Positions 1 through 7,467 are shown, counted from the stretch's first letter. The stretch is 35,597 nucleotides of DNA from Streptomyces sp. CHD11 (GCF_018638295.1 NZ_JABTTS010000010.1:164718-200314); one strand, 5' to 3'. Notes: generated from the letters alone by a model not told the origin. A program made the numbers and translations.

Positions 1-190
1 CGTGGCCGCCGGGGGGCCCGCCGTCCGTGCCGTCGTCGGTTCCCGACGCCGCACGCTCCGCGGGGCGGGGCCCGCGCGTTCCGGAGGCTCCGCCGTCCGT
101 GGGCCGGGTCTCGTGGCCGCCGGAGGCTCCGCCGTCCGTGCCGTCGTCGGCTCCCGACGCCGCGCCGTCCGCGGGGCTGGGCCCGCGGTC
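1..190 (+). repeat. 111-bp tandem repeat encoding a 37-residue Pro/Ser unit
   Basis: The sequence starting cgtggccgccgg at base 1 recurs at 112, a period of 111 bp (37 codons), so the frame is kept. Both copies encode WPP..PPSVPSS.PDAA.SAG with few changes. A shorter motif (ggaggctccgccgtccgtg) appears once more at about 82-101. The left end is cut by the window, so the full copy number is unknown. Confidence 0.8.
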
Positions 191-1298
191 CGCCGTTGCT
201 CCGCCCGCCGTACCGCCGCAGCCCGGTCACCGGCCCACCGCGCGAGGCACGGGCACCCCGGCGGAGACCGCGTCGGAGATCACCACGCGCCTGCGACGCG
301 TCCCCGCCGACCCGCCGGGCACGACGCCCCCGGCACCGCCCGCGCCCTCCCGCCCGGCGTCCGGCGCGGGGCCGCGTGAGGGGGAAGGGCCGGGGCACGG
401 CCCGGTCGGTGCTCCCGACCCCTCGCTGTCCTGGAGCGCCCCCGTGGCACCGGGTGGCGTCCCGGGGGCCGGGCGGCCCACCGTGGTGTCGCTCGGGGAG
501 CCGGAGGGGTACGACGAGAACGTGCGGCCGCGGCCGTTCGGGCGGCGCAGCCGTTCTCAGATCGTGGCCGCCGCGGCTTGCCTCGTGCTCGGCACGGGGC
601 TCATCGGCGGTGCCGTCACCGGCAGTTGGCTCACCGGCGACTCCGAAGGACCTGACGCCCGGCACGGATTCACCGCTGCCGGAGGACTGTGGCACAACGT
701 GCCCGTCGACCAGCTGTTCCCGCCCACCCTGCAGGGCAGGGGCGCGGGCCCCGGCGACTCCGACCGGTCCTGGACCCGTATCGCCGTGGCCCCCGACGGG
801 AACTGCAAGGGCGCCTTCGACCCCCTGCTGCGCAAGGTCCTCGCCCCCGTCGGCTGCGAGCGTCTGCTGCGCGCCACCTACACCGACGCCACCCAGAGCC
901 ATGTCACCACCGTCGGGTTGCTGTTCACCAAGGCGGACGCCGTCGGCATGGCCTCGCTCGCCCGCCGTTTCGACACCGAGCGCCTGGACCGCCGTACCGA
1001 CCTGATGCCCCTGCCGTACGTGGCGAAAGGAACCGCCGCCGCGGACTTCGGCCCGCGGCAGCGGGCCTCCTGGGTGATCTCCGTCCTCACCGACGTCCCC
1101 GTCGTCGTCTACGCCGTCACCGGCTGGGCCGACGGCCGTACCGTCGCCACCGCGCAGCCCGCCGAGGACGCCATGGAGTCCGGGGCCACCACCGCCCCAG
1201 CCCAGGCGGGCCTCGGCCACGAGGCGCGGGGACTCGCCGACCGCGTCGAGCGCGGGCTGCGCAAGCGGGCCGGCACCGCCACGGAGCAGCCCTCATGA
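3..1298 (+). CDS. Proline-rich single-pass membrane protein, 5' end outside window
   Basis: The frame is open to the window edge, and an internal repeat continues to base 1, so the true start probably lies upstream; a GTG at 27 has no ribosome-binding site. The N-terminal part, about 165 residues, is rich in Pro, Ala, Gly and Ser and should be disordered and cytoplasmic. One hydrophobic segment at about bases 558-632 (QIVAAAACLVLGTG...) is preceded by arginines, so the C-terminal part of roughly 220 residues is probably outside the membrane. That domain carries two cysteines (NCKG and VGCER) that could pair. The stop overlaps the ATG of the mycosin-like gene (ATGA), so the two are translationally coupled. 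This suggests a partner or substrate of the protease, as in type VII secretion loci, but no ESX core gene is visible. I do not recognise the family. Confidence 0.75.
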   Translation, partial: WPPGGPPSVPSSVPDAARSAGRGPRVPEAPPSVGRVSWPPEAPPSVPSSAPDAAPSAGLGPRSAVAPPAVPPQPGHRPTARGTGTPAETASEITTRLRRVPADPPGTTPPAPPAPSRPASGAGPREGEGPGHGPVGAPDPSLSWSAPVAPGGVPGAGRPTVVSLGEPEGYDENVRPRPFGRRSRSQIVAAAACLVLGTGLIGGAVTGSWLTGDSEGPDARHGFTAAGGLWHNVPVDQLFPPTLQGRGAGPGDSDRSWTRIAVAPDGNCKGAFDPLLRKVLAPVGCERLLRATYTDATQSHVTTVGLLFTKADAVGMASLARRFDTERLDRRTDLMPLPYVAKGTAAADFGPRQRASWVISVLTDVPVVVYAVTGWADGRTVATAQPAEDAMESGATTAPAQAGLGHEARGLADRVERGLRKRAGTATEQPS

Positions 1299-2485
1299 GG
1301 CCCCGCAACGGCCGGCGTCCCGCCGCGGTCCTCGGCGCACTCCTCGCCGCCGGCCTCGTGCTGGTGCCCGCCACACCCGCGCACGCCGACGGCATCCGCG
1401 CCCGGCAGTGGTCGCTCGAGGCCCTGCACACCGAGGAGGTGTGGCAGACCACGAAGGGCGCGGGCGTCACCGTCGCCGTGCTCGACACCGGCGTCGAGGC
1501 GGACCATCCCGACCTCGACGGCAACGTCCTCGCCGGCAAGGACCTCGTCGGCTTCGGCGCGAGCGAGGGCGATCGCGCCTGGGCCCGCCACGGCACCGCC
1601 ATGGCCGGGATCATCGCCGGCCACGGCCACGGTCCCGGGAACTCCGACGGCGTCATGGGCATCGCGCCCGAGGCGAAGATCCTCCCCGTGCGCGTGATCC
1701 TGGAGGACGGTGATCCCTCCCGCGCCAAGGCCCGCAGTACCCGTGGCAACGCCCTCGCCGAGGGCATCCGCTGGGCCGCCGACAACGGCGCCGACATCAT
1801 CAACCTCTCCCTCGGCGACGACTCCGCCTCCGCCCACCCCGAACCCGGGGAGGACGAGGCCATCCAGTACGCCCTCCGCAAGGGGGTGATCGTCGTAGCC
1901 TCCGCAGGGAACGGCGGCGAGAAGGGCGACCGCGTTTCCTACCCGGCCGCCTACCCGGGCGTCATCGCCGTGACCGCCGTCGACCGCTACGGCACCCGCG
2001 CTCCGTTCTCCACCCGCCGCTGGTACGCGACGGTCAGCGCGCCCGGCGTCGACGTGATCATCGCCGATCCCGACCACAAGTACTACGAGGGCTGGGGCAC
2101 CAGCGCCGCCGCGGCGTTCGTCTCCGGGGCCGTCGCCCTGATCGAGGCGGCCCGTCCGGGCCTGACCCCGGCCCAGATCAAGCGGCTCCTGGAGGACACC
2201 GCCCGCAACGCCCCCGCCGACGGCAGGGACGACTCCCGCGGTTTCGGCTTCATCGACCCGGCCGCGGCGATCAAGGCGGCGGCCGGGCTCAAGCCGGACG
2301 GGCTGAGGCCGGCGGCCTTCGGGGAGCAGCACTTCGGTCCCGGACCGGACAGCGAGGAGTCCGACGCGGGCACCGCCGAGTGGGCGGCCCCCCTGGCGGG
2401 CAGCGCCGGCGGCGTCCTGCTCGTCGCCGCGGTGGTCCTGTGGCGCGGCCGTCGCACGGACCGGCAGGGTTTCCATAACCTCTAG
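1295..2485 (+). CDS. Mycosin-like S8 subtilisin family serine protease, membrane anchored
   Basis: A 396-residue secreted protease. A signal peptide spans residues 1 to about 31, with likely cleavage after AHA. The subtilase catalytic triad is complete: Asp64 in AVLDTGVE, His99 in RHGTAMAGIIAG and Ser270 in GWGTSAAAAF, with the oxyanion Asn206 in SAGNGG. A C-terminal hydrophobic segment (GSAGGVLLVAAVVLW) followed by RGRR is a membrane anchor. This layout of signal peptide, S8 domain and C-terminal TM is that of mycosins (MycP), the type VII secretion-associated proteases. The start ATG overlaps the upstream stop by three bases. No EccC, EccD or WXG100 gene is in the window, so a role in an ESX system is inference; a stand-alone cell-surface protease is equally possible. 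Confidence 0.88.
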   Translation: MRPRNGRRPAAVLGALLAAGLVLVPATPAHADGIRARQWSLEALHTEEVWQTTKGAGVTVAVLDTGVEADHPDLDGNVLAGKDLVGFGASEGDRAWARHGTAMAGIIAGHGHGPGNSDGVMGIAPEAKILPVRVILEDGDPSRAKARSTRGNALAEGIRWAADNGADIINLSLGDDSASAHPEPGEDEAIQYALRKGVIVVASAGNGGEKGDRVSYPAAYPGVIAVTAVDRYGTRAPFSTRRWYATVSAPGVDVIIADPDHKYYEGWGTSAAAAFVSGAVALIEAARPGLTPAQIKRLLEDTARNAPADGRDDSRGFGFIDPAAAIKAAAGLKPDGLRPAAFGEQHFGPGPDSEESDAGTAEWAAPLAGSAGGVLLVAAVVLWRGRRTDRQGFHNL

Positions 2486-2548
2486 AAGAAGGGCGCCCGC
2501 CCACGGACCGCCCGCCCGCGGACGCCCGCTCCCGGCCTGCGGACCGGC

Positions 2549-3247
2549 TCAGCGCCGCCGCCGCGCAGGGCTCGCCCCGTCCCGGTCCGTGAGCGCATGC
2601 CTCACCGCCGCCTCCACCAGGGTCACGCCCCGCTCCCGCGTCGTGTTGCCGTCGGACAGCGCCGCCACCAGGCAGTCGCGTCCGCCGGTCCTGACGTACC
2701 CGGTGCTGTGCACGACCCACAGTCCCGTCGCGCCGCGTGGCAGCCAGCCGTTCTTCACCGCCCACGCCGTGCCGCCGTCCGCCGCGGTCGGCACCCCCCA
2801 CGCCTGCTCCGGGACGACCTGCTCCATCAGGCCCCGTACATACGCCCGTGAGGCCGCGTCCAGTTCCGAGTCCGGGCCGAAGACCTGCCGCAGCAGCGCC
2901 AGCCGGTCCGGGGCCGTGGTGCGGGTCAGTCCCCACAGCGTGCCCTCGCCGCCCGTGGTCTCCTTCAGTCCGAGGCGGGCGTTCGCGGCGTCGAGGCCCG
3001 CCGCCCGGCCGATGCCGTCCCACAGGGCCGACGCCGCGTCGTTGGCGCTGCGTACGATCATCGCCTCCGCGTACGACCGCTCCGCCCCGGTGAGTTCCCG
3101 TCCCGCGTCCTGCGCGCCGAGCAGCAGCGCCGCCAGGATGTCCAGCTTCACGGTACTCGCCGTGACGAACACCCCGTCCCCGCGGGAGACGGTCTCCCCG
3201 GAACCCAGGTCCAGTACCGCCACGGACACCCGCGCCACGTGCGCCAC
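2549..3247 (-). CDS. Class A beta-lactamase-fold serine hydrolase
   Basis: A 232-residue protein starting at GTG 3247, chosen because a good ribosome-binding site (GGAGGGA) lies nine bases upstream. It has the marks of the penicillin-recognising serine hydrolase fold: Ser31-Thr-Val-Lys34 (SxxK), Ser67-Ala-Asn69 (SxN), and HSTG in place of KTG near residue 182. It lacks an obvious signal peptide and is shorter than true class A beta-lactamases (about 290 residues). The general omega-loop Glu is not clear. It may be a cytoplasmic esterase or amidase-like member rather than an antibiotic-resistance enzyme. It converges on the protease gene and diverges from the SseB gene; the shared upstream region contains a hexanucleotide tandem repeat. 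Confidence 0.75.
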   Translation of the reverse strand: MAHVARVSVAVLDLGSGETVSRGDGVFVTASTVKLDILAALLLGAQDAGRELTGAERSYAEAMIVRSANDAASALWDGIGRAAGLDAANARLGLKETTGGEGTLWGLTRTTAPDRLALLRQVFGPDSELDAASRAYVRGLMEQVVPEQAWGVPTAADGGTAWAVKNGWLPRGATGLWVVHSTGYVRTGGRDCLVAALSDGNTTRERGVTLVEAAVRHALTDRDGASPARRRR

Positions 3248-3263
3248 CGATGTCTCCCTCCGT

Positions 3264-3316
3264 CGAAACCGAAACCGAAACCGAAACGAAACCGAAACCG
3301 GGACCGGGACCGAAGC
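3264..3316 (+). repeat. Hexanucleotide tandem repeat (CGAAAC)n in a divergent promoter region
   Basis: Four CGAAAC units (3264-3287) are followed by a five-base unit GAAAC, another CGAAAC, two CGGGAC and one CGAAGC, about nine units in 53 bases. It lies between the serine hydrolase start (3247) and the SseB-family start (3353), directly upstream of the hydrolase ribosome-binding site. Its A-rich composition stands out from the surrounding sequence. Confidence 0.9.
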
Positions 3317-3352
3317 CGGCCCTGTCACGCGCGGCCGATAGGGTCGGTGACC

Positions 3353-4084
3353 GTGGCGAACAAGAACATCCCCGACTCCCCGTTCCGCGACGACGACGGC
3401 ACCGCCGACCCCCGGCTGAGAGCCGCGCTCGCCGCCTGGGCCGAGGACGGCAACGCCGTCGGCCCCGTCCTGGAGGCACTGAAGGGCGCCCGGCTGCTCG
3501 TCCCCGTCGTGGCCATCCTCGGTGAGGTGGAAGAGGACGAGCACGGGCTGCGCCGCGAGAAGACCAGCGACATGGCCGTACCCACCCTGAAGGCCGGCGG
3601 CCGCACCGCCCTGCCCGCCTTCACCTCCACCGAGTCCCTCGCCCGCTGGGACCCGGCCGCCCGCCCCGTCGCCGTACCGCTGCACCAGGCGCTGCAGGCC
3701 GCCGCGCACGAGAAGGCGGACACGGTCATCCTGGACCTGTCCGGCCCGGTGCCCTTCGAACTCACCGGTCCCACCCTGCTCGCGCTCGCCGAGGGACGTA
3801 CCAGCGCCGACCCGCTCACCGACCCGGCCGTCGTCCGGGCGGTACGGGCCGCCGTGGCCGCGGAGCCCGTCGTGCTGCGCGCCCACCTCGGTCCCGGCCG
3901 GGCCGACGGCACCCTCGCCCTGGTCCTGGACCCGGCCGTCCCCGCCGCCGATGCGGCGCGTGCCGTGGCCGAGCGGCTCGCCGCCGACGAGACACTGCGG
4001 GCCCGTCTGGTGCGCGGCCTCGACCTGGCGGTCCTCCCGGCCGGGGCGACGCCACCCGGCGAGCCCCTGTACGTCCGTCCCTGA
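3353..4084 (+). CDS. SseB family protein
   Basis: A 243-residue protein beginning at GTG 3353 (VANKNIPDSPF). The N-terminal half (RAALAAWAEDG..VGPVLEALKGARLLVPVVA and, later, LPAFTSTESLARWDP) matches the SseB N-terminal fold common in actinobacteria, sometimes called enhanced serine sensitivity protein B. The function of these proteins is not settled; relatives occur near secretion systems. A TAGGGT hexamer at 3339-3344 ends nine bases before the GTG, and no ribosome-binding site is visible, so the mRNA may be leaderless. The gene converges on the DUF1844 gene with only three bases between the stops. Confidence 0.82.
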   Translation: MANKNIPDSPFRDDDGTADPRLRAALAAWAEDGNAVGPVLEALKGARLLVPVVAILGEVEEDEHGLRREKTSDMAVPTLKAGGRTALPAFTSTESLARWDPAARPVAVPLHQALQAAAHEKADTVILDLSGPVPFELTGPTLLALAEGRTSADPLTDPAVVRAVRAAVAAEPVVLRAHLGPGRADGTLALVLDPAVPAADAARAVAERLAADETLRARLVRGLDLAVLPAGATPPGEPLYVRP

Positions 4085-4087
4085 GCC

Positions 4088-4465
4088 CTAGCCGTAGATC
4101 GCGCCGGTGTACTTCTCGCCCGGCCCCTTGCCCGGCTCGTCCGCGACCAGCGAGGCCTCGCGGAACGCCAGCTGGAGCGACTTCAGGCCGTCACGCAGCG
4201 GGGCCGCGTGGAAGGAGCTGATCTCGGTCGCGGAGGCGTCCAGCAGACCGGCCAGCGCGTGCACCAGCTTGCGGGCCTCGTCCAGGTCCTTGAACGTGTC
4301 GCCCTCCTCGGTCAGACCGAGCTTCACCGCGGCGGCGCTCATCAGATTGACGGCGACCGTCACGATCACCTCGACCGCGGGGACCTCCGCGATGTCGCGG
4401 GCCATGGCGTCGAAGTCGGGGTTGCCGGTGGTCTCGGGGGTGTCCGAGGGGGAGGAGTCGCTCAT
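4088..4465 (-). CDS. DUF1844 domain-containing protein
   Basis: A 125-residue acidic protein. The central part (DIAEVPAVEVIVTVAVNLMSAAAVKLGL, then DEARKLVHALAGLLDA) is typical of DUF1844, a small domain of unknown function found next to infC in many actinobacteria. The start at ATG 4465 (MSDSSPSD) was chosen; a GTG nine bases upstream (4474) would add MWG only. The gene is divergent from infC, and its 5' end faces the long infC leader. The function is not known. Confidence 0.85.
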   Translation of the reverse strand: MSDSSPSDTPETTGNPDFDAMARDIAEVPAVEVIVTVAVNLMSAAAVKLGLTEEGDTFKDLDEARKLVHALAGLLDASATEISSFHAAPLRDGLKSLQLAFREASLVADEPGKGPGEKYTGAIYG

Positions 4466-4526
4466 GCCCCACACGATAGGCGCAGCAGGACGCCCCCTTG
4501 ACGCCAGGAGGCCGCAAGACGGCCGG

Positions 4527-4556
4527 TTGGTGCACCCCGGCGGGAGCTGCTAACCT
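4527..4556 (+). promoter_or_regulatory. Candidate promoter of the infC-rpmI-rplT operon
   Basis: TTGGTG at 4527-4532 and TAACCT at 4551-4556 are separated by 18 bases, a fair match to a vegetative sigma factor promoter. Transcription would start near 4563 and give a leader of about 300 bases before infC. No mapped transcript supports it here. Confidence 0.4.
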
Positions 4557-4862
4557 TGTGTAACGACCGGTCGGACCCGTATGCCCCATGGTGCACGAGC
4601 CCGGCCCACAAGTGGAGGCTCCGAACTCCCACCTGGCCGCCCTCAGGGCGGCGGGTCACCGGTCAGGCGGTGCCGTCCCCGAGGCGGCGGTCCGTCCGAT
4701 AACGCGCCCCGCGGTCGCCGTGGTGGTGCTCCGGTAGTTCAAGGAGCCCTGCCTGTGATCGTCCGGGGCATTTTTCATTGCATCGGCGCGGTTAGGTCTA
4801 ACGAACACAGACGTTACGCGGCTGTCCGCCAGACCGTCGCGTGGTGCTACCGAGGAGGATCC
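4557..4862 (+). promoter_or_regulatory. infC: Long infC leader region
   Basis: The 397 bases between the DUF1844 start and infC hold no convincing gene. They contain the candidate promoter and, at 4728-4775, a terminator-like hairpin that competes with an upstream hairpin. The infC Shine-Dalgarno sequence GAGGAGGA lies at 4852-4859. A second promoter close to 4792-4797 (TTAGGT) is possible but has no good -35 element. Confidence 0.55.
4728..4775 (+). terminator. infC: Attenuator-like pair of overlapping hairpins in the infC leader
   Basis: Hairpin 1 pairs GCTCC (4728-4732) with GGAGC (4743-4747) around a 10-base loop. Hairpin 2 pairs GCCCTG (4746-4751) with CGGGGC (4764-4769) around a 12-base loop and is followed directly by ATTTTTC, giving five consecutive U. 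The arms share bases 4746-4747, so both cannot be complete at once, as in an anti-terminator/terminator switch. A run of five T is rare in this DNA. Seen in the sequence; the regulatory role is inference. Confidence 0.45.
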
Positions 4863-5540
4863 ATCAGCGCCGAGCCCCGCATCAACGACCGGATTCGCGT
4901 TCCCGAGGTGCGACTTGTCGGTCCCAGCGGCGAGCAGGTCGGGATTGTTCCGCTTGCCAAGGCCCTGGAGCTTGCGCAGGAGTACGATCTCGACCTCGTC
5001 GAGGTCGCGGCGAACGCCCGTCCGCCCGTGTGCAAGCTCATGGACTACGGGAAGTTCAAGTACGAGTCGGCCATGAAGGCCCGTGAGGCGCGCAAGAACC
5101 AGGCGCACACGGTCATCAAGGAGATGAAGCTCCGGCCGAAGATCGACCCGCACGACTATGACACCAAGAAGGGTCACGTCGTCCGGTTCCTCAAGCAGGG
5201 CGACAAGGTCAAGATCACGATCATGTTCCGTGGTCGCGAGCAGTCCCGGCCGGAGCTCGGCTACCGGCTGCTGCAGCGGCTCGCGGAGGACGTGGCCGAC
5301 CTCGGATTCGTCGAGTCGAACCCGAAGCAGGACGGCCGAAACATGATCATGGTTCTCGGTCCGCACAAGAAGAAGACCGAGGCGATGGCCGAGGCTCGCC
5401 AGGCGCAGGAAGCCCGCAAGGCGGAGGCGAAGGCCAACCCCGGCCGTTCGATGAACGCCGCGGACCCCGACGCCGCCAACGCCTCGGACTCCGACGCCAT
5501 GGACGCCGAGGCTCCGGCCGAGGCTCCGGCCGAGGCGTGA
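4863..5540 (+). CDS. infC: Translation initiation factor IF-3, probable AUC start
   Basis: IF-3 binds the 30S subunit, blocks premature joining of 50S and discriminates against non-standard start codons. The family N-terminus ([19 protein letters not shown]) follows an ATC at 4863, four bases after a strong GGAGG, and no ATG, GTG or TTG lies in frame nearby. The nearest in-frame GTG (4755) has no ribosome-binding site and sits in the leader hairpin. IF-3 genes commonly use AUU, AUC or AUA as part of autoregulation. Domains: N domain 1 to about 75, linker around [22 protein letters not shown] domain about 85-172. An acidic Ala/Asp/Glu-rich tail (about 173-225) makes the protein longer than the usual 180 residues, as in other actinobacteria. 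First gene of the operon with rpmI and rplT. Confidence 0.93.
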   Translation: MSAEPRINDRIRVPEVRLVGPSGEQVGIVPLAKALELAQEYDLDLVEVAANARPPVCKLMDYGKFKYESAMKAREARKNQAHTVIKEMKLRPKIDPHDYDTKKGHVVRFLKQGDKVKITIMFRGREQSRPELGYRLLQRLAEDVADLGFVESNPKQDGRNMIMVLGPHKKKTEAMAEARQAQEARKAEAKANPGRSMNAADPDAANASDSDAMDAEAPAEAPAEA

Positions 5541-5573
5541 CCCCCGGGGGCGCCAGCCCCCAGGAGTACCCCC
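5541..5573 (+). repeat. GGGGG/CCCCC hairpin repeat in the infC-rpmI gap
   Basis: GGGGGC (5546-5551) and GCCCCC (5556-5561) form a six-base-pair stem with a GCCA loop, followed by AGGAGTACCCCC (5562-5573). On the other strand this reads GGGGGTACTCCTGGGGG, resembling the GGGGGCACCTC...GGGGG element in the pheS leader. I recall similar elements scattered through Streptomyces intergenic regions. Confidence 0.5.
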
Positions 5574-5649
5574 ATCCAGTACGACGCTCCACCGTGCCCG
5601 GTTTCACGACCGGGCACCGGAGCGCCACCGACGAGGAGAGAACGGCGCT

Positions 5650-5844
5650 ATGCCGAAGAACAAGTCGCACAGCGGTGCCAGCAAGCGCTTCAAGATCACC
5701 GGCTCCGGCAAGGTGCTGCGTGAGCGCGCCGGCAAGCGCCACCTGCTCGAGCACAAGTCGTCCCGCGTGACGCGTCGCCTCACCGGCAACGCCGAGATGG
5801 CCCCGGGCGACGCCGCGAAGATCAAGAAGCTTCTCGGCAAGTGA
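5650..5844 (+). CDS. rpmI: Large ribosomal subunit protein bL35
   Basis: A 64-residue basic protein starting [15 protein letters not shown], with the full family length and the conserved [16 protein letters not shown] and [12 protein letters not shown] stretches. It is a component of the 50S subunit. ATG 5650 is preceded by GAGGAGAG. It lies between infC (109 bases upstream) and rplT (98 bases downstream), the standard IF3-L35-L20 operon. Confidence 0.97.
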   Translation: MPKNKSHSGASKRFKITGSGKVLRERAGKRHLLEHKSSRVTRRLTGNAEMAPGDAAKIKKLLGK

Positions 5845-5897
5845 CGTTCCGGCGCGCGAGCGCCCTGCGCACGTCAGACCGGGACCCAATCGATTTC

Positions 5898-5923
5898 GGG
5901 CCGTGTGGGCACAACCACGGCCC
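5898..5923 (+). promoter_or_regulatory. rplT: Hairpin upstream of the rplT ribosome-binding site
   Basis: GGGCCGTG (5898-5905) and CACGGCCC (5916-5923) form a perfect eight-base-pair stem with a 10-base loop. It ends about seven bases before AAGGAG of rplT. In other bacteria L20 represses its operon by binding a structured mRNA; whether this hairpin does so is unknown. Confidence 0.4.
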
Positions 5924-5942
5924 CGCTACAAGGAGTTAACAA

Positions 5943-6326
5943 GTGGCACGCGTCAAGCGGGCAGTCAACGCCCACAAGAAGCGCCGGGCGATCCTCGAGC
6001 AGGCCTCCGGCTACCGCGGTCAGCGTTCGCGCCTGTACCGCAAGGCCAAGGAGCAGGTCACCCACTCGCTGGTCTACAACTACAACGACCGCAAGAAGCG
6101 CAAGGGTGACTTCCGCCAGCTGTGGATCCAGCGCATCAACGCCGCTGCCCGCGCCAACGGCATCACGTACAACCGCTTCATCCAGGGGCTGAAGGCCGCG
6201 AACGTCGAGGTCGACCGCAAGATCCTGGCCGAGCTGGCCGTCAACGACGCGACCGCCTTCGCGGCGCTCGTCGAGGTCGCGCAGAAGGCGCTGCCGGCGG
6301 ACGTGAACGCGCCGAAGGCCGCGTGA
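5943..6326 (+). CDS. rplT: Large ribosomal subunit protein bL20
   Basis: A 127-residue protein ([20 protein letters not shown]...), essential for early 50S assembly through 23S rRNA binding; in some bacteria it is also an operon repressor. The conserved motifs [19 protein letters not shown], RRxxFRQLWI-like [20 protein letters not shown] and [14 protein letters not shown] are present. GTG 5943 follows AAGGAG at a good distance. It is the last gene of the infC operon and is followed by a clear intrinsic terminator. Confidence 0.97.
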   Translation: MARVKRAVNAHKKRRAILEQASGYRGQRSRLYRKAKEQVTHSLVYNYNDRKKRKGDFRQLWIQRINAAARANGITYNRFIQGLKAANVEVDRKILAELAVNDATAFAALVEVAQKALPADVNAPKAA

Positions 6327-6359
6327 CGCTGCGCTGGCTCTGAGCCGACGTGACTTTAT

Positions 6360-6398
6360 GGACCCGCAGGCTGCGACGGCTTGCGGGTCCTGTTGTTG
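6360..6398 (+). terminator. Intrinsic terminator of the infC-rpmI-rplT operon
   Basis: GGACCCGCA (6360-6368) and TGCGGGTCC (6382-6390) form a perfect nine-base-pair stem with a 13-base loop, followed by the T-rich TGTTGTTG. Confidence 0.8.
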
Positions 6399-6515
6399 CC
6401 GTCGCGTCAGCCGCGGCCGTCCGGCCGCGGGTCCGTTGCGGCCGGTCGCGCAGTTCCCCGCGCCCCGGGGAGTCGCACGGCCGCATGTCGAGTACTTCCG
6501 AAGGTGACGAAGAAG

Positions 6516-7379
6516 ATGGCCCCCGTCAGCCCCGAGCTGATCTCTCCCCGTTCTGCCCGTGTGAGTGCCGCCCGGCGGCTCGGCAGGCGGAACTTCCGGG
6601 GGAAGGAGCGGCTGTTCCTCGCCGAGGGGCCGCAGGCCGTGCGGGAGGCCGCGGCGCACCGGGGCGGGAACACCGGCACGCTCGTCGAGCTGTTCGCCAC
6701 CGTCGAGGCCGCCGAGCGGTACGCCGACATCATCGGCGGGGCCCGCGACGGCGGCGCCCGGATCCACCTCGCCTCCGAGGATGTCATCGCCGACATCTCC
6801 ACCACCGTCACCCCGCAGGGACTCGTCGGGGTGTGCCGGTTCCTGGACACGCCGTTCGAGGAGATCCTCGCCGCCCGGCCGCGCCTCGTCGCCGTGCTCG
6901 CGCACGTACGCGACCCCGGGAACGCCGGCACCGTGCTGCGCTGCGCCGACGCCGCGGGAGCCGAGGCCGTCGTCCTCACCGACGCCTCCGTGGACCTGTA
7001 CAACCCCAAGGCCGTACGCGCCTCCGTCGGCTCGCTGTTCCACCTGCCCGTCGCCGTCGGCGTCCCCGTCGAACGGGCCGTGGCGGGACTGCGGGACGCG
7101 GGGGTACGGCTGCTCGCCGCCGACGGCGCCGGGGACCGGGACCTCGACGACGAACTCGACCGGGGCACCATGGGCGGCCCGACGGCCTGGGTCTTCGGCA
7201 ACGAGGCCTGGGGGCTTCCCGAGGAGACCCGCGCGCTCACCGACGCCGTCGTCCGCGTTCCCATCCACGGACGGGCGGAGAGTCTGAACCTGGCCACCGC
7301 CGCCGCCGTATGTCTCTACGCGTCGGCACGTGCACAGCGCGCCGCCGGAGGGTGCCGCTGCGTCACCGGAAGCCAGTAA
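6516..7379 (+). CDS. TrmH/SpoU family RNA 2'-O-methyltransferase
   Basis: A 287-residue SPOUT methyltransferase that should methylate a ribose 2'-OH in rRNA or tRNA using S-adenosylmethionine. The three family motifs are present: motif 1 VRDPGNAGTVLRCADA (Asn136, Arg142), motif 2 WVFGNEAWGL (225-234) and motif 3 VPIHGRAESLNLATAAAV (248-265). The N-terminal part (SARVSAARRLGRRNFRGKERLFLAEG) is the substrate-binding domain of this family. ATG 6516 was chosen; GTG 6504 is possible. Its position between rplT and pheS is conserved in streptomycetes. The exact target nucleotide cannot be read from the sequence. The C-terminal GGCRCVTGSQ is an unusual cysteine-containing tail. Confidence 0.9.
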   Translation: MAPVSPELISPRSARVSAARRLGRRNFRGKERLFLAEGPQAVREAAAHRGGNTGTLVELFATVEAAERYADIIGGARDGGARIHLASEDVIADISTTVTPQGLVGVCRFLDTPFEEILAARPRLVAVLAHVRDPGNAGTVLRCADAAGAEAVVLTDASVDLYNPKAVRASVGSLFHLPVAVGVPVERAVAGLRDAGVRLLAADGAGDRDLDDELDRGTMGGPTAWVFGNEAWGLPEETRALTDAVVRVPIHGRAESLNLATAAAVCLYASARAQRAAGGCRCVTGSQ

Positions 7380-7467
7380 GGTGACCAGCCCGGGGACCCT
7401 CCCCAAGCTCTCGGCCGGTCCCGAGCACGGGGCGCCCCGCGGAAGTTCCGAGAGGTGGGGTACGGGA

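Noticed and set aside
2549..3247. Antibiotic-resistance beta-lactamase
   Set aside because: No signal peptide, short length, and HSTG in place of KTG; a general serine hydrolase is the safer call.
4581..4862. Long form of IF-3 starting at the upstream ATG 4581 or GTG 4755
   Set aside because: No Shine-Dalgarno sequence precedes either start, the translation is unlike any IF-3, and it passes through the terminator-like hairpin.
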